Source: Pisaster brevispinus
Lineage: Eukaryota; Echinodermata; Asteroidea; Forcipulatida; Asteriidae
Length of the DNA stretch: 64,000 nucleotides
Assembly: GCA_023634235.1 (NCBI GenBank)
Contig: JAMKCF010000011.1
Location: 8,723,718-8,787,717, forward strand
Direction of reading: 5' to 3'
The translations under genes and the position numbers were made by a program. The notes beneath the pieces were generated by a model that saw nothing but the letters and a program-made list of their open reading frames with translations, was not told the DNA's origin and did no database searches. Shown one piece after another: positions 56,487 to 64,000 of this stretch. Every line of letters begins with the position of its first letter. Within the stretch, counting starts at the first letter, position 1.

Positions 56487-56629
56487 CTAGTCTTCCCCCA
56501 TTTCTTCCATCCTTTTTTTCATAATCCTTTGCCACTTTGCCTTCTCGTTCATTACTTTGGTCCTTATTGTTGTCCAACTGTAAGGAATTTCTGGTTCTTC
56601 TTTTAAGAAGGATTCAATTTGATTTCTTC
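56487..56629 (-). CDS. Recombinase gene last exon
   Basis: Acceptor TTTTTTCACAG; 46 codons then TAG at 56489-56487. It encodes RNQIESFLKEEPEIPYSW and TTIRTKVMNEKAKWQRIMKK, a basic helical tail. It joins in phase directly to the exon at 57802-57673. The 3' half is repeated twice in the adjacent satellite. Confidence 0.8.
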
Positions 56630-59600
56630 CTGTGAAAAAAAACACAATAAAGACTATATTTATTCCACGTTAACCCTTCGCTCATTAGACAGTTTTCAAG
56701 TAGAGACTCTTGTAAACACATCTCAAACTGTTAATCTAATAGACTTTTATCTTTTTAAATGTAAGCTTATCTGGATGATATTGTTACATTTTTTTCTAAC
56801 TGCTAGAAATACATAGATTTTGATTCCTAAAATTGTTAAACTATCTCATGTGAGCTGTGACATGAAAAGAGAGACATAAATAAACTCACTTTTCATCAGA
56901 ACCACAAAAGAAGCAGTGAAACCTTCATTTTATTTGTCAGTAGGCGACAAGATTATTCTTAAGTAATCTACAAATTGGCGAGTATAAATCGGTGAACCTT
57001 TTATAGTGAGTCAAAGTTTGAGTACATACATCTAGATGAACATGCAGGGCTTAAGGGGAATTATACTTGTACTTACTAGGTAGAGACTGCTGACTTTCTC
57101 CTTTGATAATCTCCATGAAGAATGTCGTTACCTTTTTTTCATGCGATTTTGGCCAGACAAGGTACCTTTTCCTTACTGCAAGAAAGTGGTAACATGCATT
57201 ATTGTTTTAAGCATTCATTATTTCCTATAGACCATGTAACATTTGACATCACATGTTTACCAAAGAGCCACAGAGCCTGGACTTACTGCAGGTACATTTT
57301 GTACACAACTCAATGGCAGAAAAACATACAAATCTTAAATTTTATGGAAATTGCACCATACAATTTATGTCAATTTTTTACATAAAGAAAGGGGGCACAT
57401 CTCAAAACTTGTACAACTGTTTTATTACTCTTTAATTTATGTGGTAACTATGATACAGCATGTGAAATTTCCCATAGGACCAGTGTAGGATCTTATCTGT
57501 CAGATACGCCCTGAACAGTGGCGTCACCAGAGGGGGGGGGGGGGCAGGGGGGGCCTTACTTTGAAAAAGAAAGAAACACAAATATCATCGAGTGTAATCG
57601 ATGTACTGATGAAACAGGGACCGTTCTCAAGTTTTGGGGAATTGAAGAAAAACAAACTCCCAAGAAACAAACCTGATTGTTGAACATGAGGAAGCTGCCT
57701 TTCCTTTGCGTCAGCTGGTTCATCAGCGTTGTTGTTCATCATAGAAAGATCATCAGGATGAAAATCTTGTGATAAGATTGGCTCTTTCAATGCAACGACT
57801 GACTGCCAAGGGTAAAAACATTTTACATTTTAAGATACATCATTCTGTATACAACACCTGCAACCTATTGTCCCTCTTTTGTTTATACAGCTGTATTTTT
57901 TTACCGATCCCTTGTGTTTTTCTTATTCGTTTTTGCACTGTCCTTACTTTGTGTATCTCCCCAAAACTTCTTCATCAATGCCTACAGTTTTAGCAGTTAC
58001 AAATTTAAAGAGTTTTACTTTATTTATTAATTACACTAATTATTCATAGTAACCTTTGCGGTGCCCAAAAGTGAAATTTCCCATTTTCATTAAGTAGCAC
58101 TCACGCTCCATGTAATGTTTCGTGAAAGTTCTGCTCAAATGCACAAATAAAAAACACAATAAAAAAACACATGTATTTTTTCTGCCAATTTCAAAAAAAT
58201 TGGCAGTCATGAAATACAAAAGTGTTTTACTTTAATCGGTTCAGGTTTGTCACAAACTAAAACTTATCTTTTCTCCATTATCACTGATTAATTTAGTTCA
58301 TAGCAGTGTCAAAAACAACATATCAAGTTCAAAGTATCGAGTCTCTCAATGAGAAAAAGCATCTCAAAGCACAGCAGTTTTGAGAGACGTTTTGTAATGA
58401 AAAGAAGTTCAATTATAGCTGTCATGTAAGTTATTTTATTGCTAAATTTTACAAATAATTTGCATGCATATTACTGTGTGGTGTCACTGACAAATTTAAA
58501 CATAATCCATCTAAAAATGGACACTTTTATGAGTGAATACTTAAGTGAATACCCAAGATTCATGTACTGTACATGTATGATCAGACACACACAAACTCTT
58601 TCCAGACAATGTTACTAAATTGTTCATATTTTTCTAATGGCTTTTTTGAGCAAAAGCTGATTTTTTAATGCCATCTTGCATGGTGCTTTTAGTATGTGTC
58701 TCTCATTGAAAAAATTAATACAATTTCGGATCGAACCCAGAAAAATCAGCTTTTTAAATGTCAATCATCTTTTAAAGATATCTAGCCATGTGGCTGCACA
58801 GATTTTTCTCCCAAATAAATCAGTTTCTGTAATGTAAACATGTACCACTCTATAGATTTAAATTACACTCACATTTTCGGGCTTCAGGGAAGGATGACTT
58901 TCTTGGGACCTGACTCTGCTACCTGTTGGGAAAATATACAACAACTTTATTTCAAACAATATCAACTTAACAAAACAATAACCAAATGCTCACAAATTGA
59001 AAATCACAAAACTGTACTTATTTGCCTGACTAGGGCAATCATTCGTCAACATCATGTTAACCAAGGATTACACTTTTCATTTTGATTCTGTTGTCGACAT
59101 GAGACAAGTCAGTTGCAGAAGTTTTTCAAATGTCTTTATTCAAAGTTTTCCGTAGTTGTTTCAATAACTTCCCTTACCATTAAAAGTGTGAGGCAATGAA
59201 TATTTACCTTTATCAATCTGCAAAAGTTGCTTCCCAACTTTTATGACTTCCGCTATAGCTGGAGGCACTTGGTAGATGTTTTGGTTTATGTTGCCAGAAT
59301 GCCCCATGTGTTTAAAAAACAGATCCCTTTCCTGCTCTGGAAGCTCAAGGGCCGCATAGAGTGTGCTAATGCGGTGTCTGTTTTTTGTAGCTGTGAGATT
59401 TGTTTTGGACTCGATTCCTGCTTCACTGCATATGTTATTCAGAGCAAGCCACCCTGTTACATGTGTAGATGATCCCTGGACACAAGCAAACACATACAAA
59501 TTGTCCTCTCTGACACCTGCAGTTGATCTGATTTCAGTGTCTGTCAATTTCTTCATGGCTTCTACTGTGTCGGATGGGAAAAGGACAGGCACCAAGTGAT

Positions 59601-62600
59601 TGTTACCCTTTCCAGTCTGGTACGTTACTCTGAGATTGGAAATGAGATACTTGTCAAGTGGGTCATGCAGATTGTCTGCTTTCTGCTGATCAATCCACTG
59701 ACGGTCTTCTGCTTCCTGCCATTCTGCTATTTTTAAGCGGGATGGTTCCCCGCCTCTGCGGGCATTGAACATCGTAAGCCTAGAAACAGTGAGGTCTCGA
59801 AGTGCATTAAAGTTATGAGAATCCCAGACAAGGAAGTCGTCAGCCAACATCTGTTCCACCTTGTTGATTGTGTAAATTCTGAGCTTCTTGACGTTCTCCT
59901 CTAAAGGTAGCTCTGTTGGTTTTCGCAGCATCTTTTGGCGTCTGTTGTTTATTTCATAAGTCGCATCCCCAAAAATAAACTCATGGTTGAGCTCAAATAC
60001 AGGAATGAACTTGTCTATTTCTGCGGCAGCATCATCCCGACCCTCCATCAGATGGGTAGATTTGATGATCTTGCATGCCTTCTTTATCAAGTAATAGAGG
60101 GCACACTTGAGGCCACTTTTAATTCCAGTGGACTCGGCATGGGTTGTGTACACATCGATTGCATTACTCAATGCTTTAAAGTTCTCTCTTTTGAACATGT
60201 CTCCAACTGTCTGTTTCCCTGCATCAATTGACTCTATTTCTTGATCTTTGTAGACAACATATAATGAGGCGAGCCTTCTCATGTCTGCCATCACAGATTT
60301 TTTCTTTTCGGTCACCTTATCTTTTTTGTTCTTCCCTTTTCTCCAAAGCTGCTGCCCAATGTTAAGGATAACTGGGTCTGTTCTGCAAACTTCCCCTACA
60401 TCTGTGTTGCGAAACTTACACAAAATTTCTCTTTTAAACTCATCAGAAATATCATCACCAGTTATCAACATCGAAAGAGGTATAGAGCATGCCGCAGAAA
60501 GAGAGTCACCTTGACATCTGTTTTTATGTTTTTTAAAACACCTTTTTGAATAAAATCCACTACAGAGGCCACAGATGACAAGCCTGTCATCACTGCTCAG
60601 ATTTCTCCTCTCTCTTTGGTAGACTGGTGTGGATTTTTTCAGTTGCTCCTTGTTTGTGATGAAGATTCCCCTTTTCTTAAAACCATCAAATACAGCATCT
60701 CTTTCTAGTTTTGGAAGCTTCATTGCGTCAGAAACTGATTTGATACTTTTGTGGACCGTTGATATGTGCCTTGCTAGTTTTTCTTGGATGCTTTTGCTGC
60801 AGAAGGGACACATTCGCTTGGGCTTCACATATTTAGATGCACATGTAGATTTAGCCTCAGTAATGGCTTCAGCTACTGGAGGTAAGATCATTGACTTAAC
60901 AGGTTGTGTCCCATGGACTAATGGGAAGCTCACCGACTCAGTAACAGAATCATCACTGTCATCAGAAGAGCACACATAGGTTGAATCATCAGAATCAGAT
61001 TCACTTATGTCTGAAGCTGTGGTACTAGTACTTGTAGATGGTACACAAAGCAGGCCCTGATGATCATTTGCCTCTTTCAAAGTGACTGGCTGTAAGGTTG
61101 AAAAAAAAGAGATTTTAATACACATCATTTTAAATGACAGACTAGCAAACATGACAACACCATCTAACAATATCCGGATTTTCACTAGCTGTTTCAAAGT
61201 CATGCATGGATGCATACTTTCGTATGTGTCTATTTTGACTCTACAATTATAAACATTTTTAAATGTTTATAATTGTAGAGTCAAAATATACATTATAATT
61301 TATCGAAACATTAAAATGTTTTGATAAATTATAATGTATATGCAGTCACTCTAGTTAGAGCGGGACTTCTGGCATCGTGGCATGTGGGCAATAAGTCCAA
61401 TTCGGTGAGTGGTGGCGAAACTGCACTTGATACATTTGAAGGAGGGTGAAACTCAATGTCTGGGGTTATCCCCAGATCTATTTTTCCTCTCCGTCTGTAG
61501 CCTTGTCCAAGGCTCTTTACGCAAACACCCCGTTTTGAATTCACCAGGTAGCATAACAATACTGGCACAGTACTGCAGTACTTGATATACAGTATACCGT
61601 GGGGTCGAAGCATGGTTTTTCAACCTCGGACCAAAAAACGAGGCCGAAACAGAGCCTTGTTTCCATTGTAAACGGCAGCTTATGTTTTTCTTTATCTTTG
61701 CGCAGGGATTCCAGCGCTAAATCGGATATTGAATATTCACTTGCTGTACTAAGCAGATAATCGTCCAAGCATAAACTCTCGCTATGACGTAATGATATGT
61801 GTTTAACCAATGAGCTTACACATTCGGGAAATATTAGCATAAAGCAACTCCGCCCACAATCTGACCTTTTTTACAGTGGGAACAAGGCTCTGTTTCGGCC
61901 TCGTGTTTTGGTACGAGGTTGAAAAACCATGCTTCGACCCCACGGTATACTGTATATCAAGTACTGCAGTACCGTGCTAGTATTGTTATGCTTCCTGGTG
62001 AATTCAAAGCGGGGCTACTCTGTATGTTGCTTCTTGTTCCTTCTTAGCTATAATGTAGCCACAAAGTATTATACAGAGTTTCTTAGCATTTTTTTAGTCA
62101 ATTTTCTGTGATGTATAGAGTTTATTCAAATCAATTTAAGATAATAAATACTCACATTTCCAGGGTTCAGAAAAGGAAGACCTTTTAAGTAGATTTCTCG
62201 TGAGCTACTGCCTGTTGGGAAACACATGCAAACAATTCACTCTTTAATCAAACAATATAGAGCACTTTAGTAGCTGTAAATTGCATATTTGTACTTGTAA
62301 GTCACATGCACGAACAATATATGAGGACGGTTGCTTCGATGCCAAGATGTGTTATACAACAACTACAGCATGTAAGTAGAACTCTTTGTACTTTAACAGG
62401 ACTGTAAGGTCACGTGGCATTTCTCAAACCATTGCATGGCCTGTATAAGCATGCATTTTAGGACTATTCACTGAGAATTTTCATTCCATCCTGGGTTATT
62501 TTACTACTGCATGCTATGCTTGTTGACTATTTACACTTGACCACAACACGTACACTATCCTCAAAGTGGATGGAAGAATACAATCTTGGATGTTTTGGGT

Positions 62601-63701
62601 TTTTTTTATGATAGTTTTATCCTCCCATTAAATGACAAATATCTGCTTAATTTGAATGCTGTGTAAGCACAATATTGGATGGATTGCATTTGTGCAATGG
62701 TTAAGAATATTTTCATTTGTTGAAAAAATTGAATTGTCAATTAAACTCTCCTTGATTGGGAAAAAACATTTTTTCCACTCATGAAAATATTCTAATCATC
62801 GGACACAGCACTAATTTTTTGTATATTTTGGCATGTTTCTGATGTCTTAACATAACACAAATTATGTCACAACAACTCACCTGTATAATGCACATGTATT
62901 GAATCCAAATCAAAGTCTTAGCAAGAAGACTGTTGGAAATTTGTTGTCATTAAGGGAGGGGTGAAACAAAATAACAACGAGTATTGTTTAAAAAACAAAC
63001 TAAAGGGAAAAAAGCAAAGCAAAGAAAGAAAAAACAAACAAACCTGACTGTTGAACACTGGAAGGCTGCCTCGAGTCAGCTGGCACATGTACTTGTTCAA
63101 CTTCAACCTCAACAAGATTGTCATCGGGCTGATGAAGATGATGTTCTTGTGGTATTGGCTTGTCTGACTGCCAAGGGTTGAAAAAACAAAACTTATGTAA
63201 GATTGTAGTGGACATCATTCAGAACAATTGCTCACTAAATGCACACAAAAAAGGAAAAGCTTTATTTTATACCAATACCAATGTGTTTTGCTTCCTTTTT
63301 ATGTTTGCACTCTTGTTTTTTTACTTTGTGTATCTTCCCAAAAATTCTGCCCACACACAAAACTGGTAATGTTTTACAACACAAGATTATCAGTGTTACT
63401 AATGCTCATACTTTTTTATAAAAAGACTTTTGAGGCAAAATTTGTTCGTACTTTTGAATTTGCAATTAAAACAATACTTTGTTTACAGAAATTATACCCC
63501 CCCCCCAAAAAAAAAAAATAAATAAATAAAATAAAAATGGATTGGGGTGGGGGAACTGAATCATTGAATAATAAAAAAAAGAAGCTAATTGCAGTAGTAT
63601 AATATACATGCTCTAACAATTCAAAGTAATGCTCACATTTTCCGGCTTCATGGAACAGGAAGGAAGACTACTTGTACTTGTATTTTCTTGGGAGCTGTTT
63701 T
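56487..63701 (-). CDS. Zinc-finger / tyrosine-recombinase-like protein gene (5' end not found)
   Basis: Seven exons join in phase: 63701-63637, 63167-63044, 62211-62156, 61089-59178, 58922-58873, 57802-57673 and 56629-56487. The core exon carries an acidic Ser/Asp-rich stretch, a C2H2 finger (CPFC...H....H), a C2HC finger (CGLC...H...C), an alpha-helical core-binding region and a tyrosine-recombinase catalytic fold: RRGGEP (box I Arg), TGKGN (Lys strand), NRHRIST (box II), GHSGNIN and the Tyr in NIYQ. Such proteins cut and rejoin DNA; animal relatives include Crypton elements and host genes derived from them. The small exons before and after the core are copies of two modules. The last exon adds FLKEEPEIPYSWTTIRTKVM, a segment I associate with the C-terminus of this protein class. 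It may be a domesticated gene or a spliced mobile element. The first base of box II's usual HxxR triad is not His, so activity is uncertain. Confidence 0.8.
57673..57802 (-). CDS. Recombinase gene, beta-type module copy 2
   Basis: 130 bases (acceptor CCCTTGGCAG, donor TCAG|GTTTGT). It encodes SVVALKEPILSQDFHPDDLS, an Asn-rich stretch and a PADAKERQLPHVQQS end. The end pattern PAD..RQ.P.VQQS is shared with 63167-63044; the start LKE resembles the start of the core exon. Confidence 0.78.
58873..58922 (-). CDS. Recombinase gene, alpha-type module copy 3
   Basis: 50 bases (acceptor TTTCCCAACAG, donor GAAAAT|GTGAGT). It encodes GSRVRSQESHPSLKPEN. Its first codon is completed by the last base of the core exon. 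Confidence 0.75.
59178..61089 (-). CDS. Recombinase gene core exon (two zinc fingers, tyrosine recombinase fold)
   Basis: Acceptor ACCTTACAG, 637 codons plus one base, donor AATG|GTAAGG; if unspliced the frame ends at TGA 59163-59161 four codons later. Counting from the exon start: acidic Ser/Asp-rich 20-60, C2H2 finger 94-113 (C94, C97, H108, H113), C2HC finger 173-192, helical core-binding region about 265-420, catalytic region about 430-610 with R445, the RHR at 571-573, H597 and the candidate nucleophile Y606. The intact frame of this length shows the exon has been under protein-level selection or is young. Frames seen farther upstream of 61089 belong to the intron. Confidence 0.88.
61232..61341. 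repeat. Two abutting palindromes, each 27-2-27
   Basis: Palindrome one: arms 61232-61258 and 61261-61287, perfectly complementary, 2-base centre. Palindrome two: arms 61286-61312 and 61315-61341, one mismatch (C opposite A-type change, TCGA versus TTGA), 2-base centre. They share the AT at 61286-61287. They sit in the recombinase gene intron about 140 bases from the core exon acceptor. Confidence 0.95.
61528..62014. mobile_element. Foldback/MITE element with about 135-base terminal inverted repeats
   Basis: The left arm about 61528-61665 and right arm about 61878-62014 are reverse complements with few differences (CCCCGTTTTGAATTCACC and its counterpart GGTGAATTCAAAGCGGGG at the outer ends; AACAAGGCTCTGTTTCGGCC at the right inner end). 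The 210-base middle is unique sequence with no coding capacity. No target duplication was recognised. Located in the same recombinase intron as the twin palindromes. Confidence 0.9.
62156..62211 (-). CDS. Recombinase gene, alpha-type module copy 2
   Basis: 56 bases (acceptor TCCCAACAG, donor GGAAAT|GTGAGT). It encodes GSSSREIYLKGLPFLNPGN, the same pattern as the other alpha modules. Ends in phase 0 and joins the core exon. Confidence 0.72.
63044..63167 (-). CDS. Recombinase gene, beta-type module copy 1
   Basis: 124 bases (acceptor CCCTTGGCAG, donor TCAG|GTTTGT). It encodes SDKPIPQEHHLHQPDDNLVE, a Glu/Val stretch and PADSRQPSSVQQS. The splice-site flanks are also conserved with 57802-57673, showing duplication of exon and intron edges. 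Confidence 0.78.
63637..63701 (-). CDS. Recombinase gene, alpha-type module copy 1 (first exon in window)
   Basis: 65 bases (acceptor GTTGTTGAACAG, donor GAAAAT|GTGAGC). It encodes ENSSQENTSTSSLPSCSMKP and EN. It needs a preceding exon ending with one base; none is visible up to 64000, so the gene starts farther right. Confidence 0.72.
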
Positions 63702-64000
63702 CTGTTCAACAACAACAAAAAACAAGTATGCATTTACAACATGTACATGGGTAGGTTTTGAGCAACCGAGATGATGACCTTGATGTTAATGGTCATGGGC
63801 AAACAAATTTTACTACGAGTGCAAACAATTAAGTAAGAGCTGTATAAAGTTTCACTTTCAAGATTGTACAGAGGGGAATTGATAGTGATATGTGCAATGA
63901 ATATGAAAAAAGCTGTCATAACCCACCCCTCATCCTGTATCGTTGGCAGCATTCAAAAGGGGCGAATGCATTGGTATAATCAAAGTACACTTTATGTGTT
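63702..64000. other. Intron of the recombinase gene at window edge
   Basis: No further alpha or beta module recognised. Confidence 0.4.

Noticed and set aside
57072..57115. Candidate extra exon of the recombinase gene (EIIKGESQQSLP)
   Set aside because: It looks like a decayed alpha module with a GTAAGT donor, but no acceptor gives a phase that fits between 57802-57673 and 56629-56487; those two join directly in phase.
61329..61840. Minus frames of 94 and 99 residues
   Set aside because: They read the inverted-repeat arms of the 61528-62014 element; the same peptide appears on the + strand in the other arm.

Overview
The window looks like a piece of an animal nuclear genome, probably a marine invertebrate deuterostome such as an echinoderm or a relative (low confidence at that level). 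The reasons are AT-rich DNA with many spliced genes, canonical GT-AG introns of 0.4 to 6 kb, Cys-loop receptor genes with the metazoan intron pattern, tRNA-derived and hairpin repeats, degraded LINE sequence and abundant microsatellites. No prokaryotic features are present.

Left part (1-25.6 kb): a cluster of three nicotinic acetylcholine receptor-like (nAChR) subunit genes. Gene A enters from the left on the + strand; only its last exon (1033-1550) is inside. Gene B (+, 5536-10159) is complete except for its signal-peptide exon. Gene C (-, 25572 to 16715) can be assembled completely from seven exons into a 513-residue subunit. B and C point at each other; between them lie a 4 kb hairpin-cored minisatellite (about 10.66-14.7 kb) and a tRNA-containing repeat. 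C has lost the loop D Trp and the 20' Glu of M2, so it may be a non-canonical subunit.

Middle part (30-46 kb): one minus-strand gene (46020 to 29957, seven exons, 249 residues) encoding an N-terminal UBA domain fused to a Pth2-type peptidyl-tRNA hydrolase domain. Its UBA helix-3/linker exon is duplicated in tandem and both copies are phase 0. Its introns hold a hAT-like MITE with a perfect 8-bp target duplication, a LINE reverse-transcriptase relic, a second copy of the tRNA-containing repeat and paired dispersed repeats. From 46.02 to 53.3 kb I find no gene, only repeats, including about 250 bp of (TAA)n.

Right part (53.3-64 kb): a minus-strand gene (63701 to 56487, 5' end not found) encoding a zinc-finger and tyrosine-recombinase-like protein. 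The 1.9 kb core exon is bracketed by a repeated pair of small exon modules and followed by a separate C-terminal exon. Just beyond the stop codon is a 2.9 kb satellite array that carries two truncated extra copies of that last exon. One intron contains two abutting 27-2-27 palindromes and a 490-bp element with about 135-bp terminal inverted repeats. This recombinase gene with its palindromes and satellite is the most unusual part of the window.

All gene models were made by eye from splice sites, reading phase and family motifs; no search or alignment program was run.
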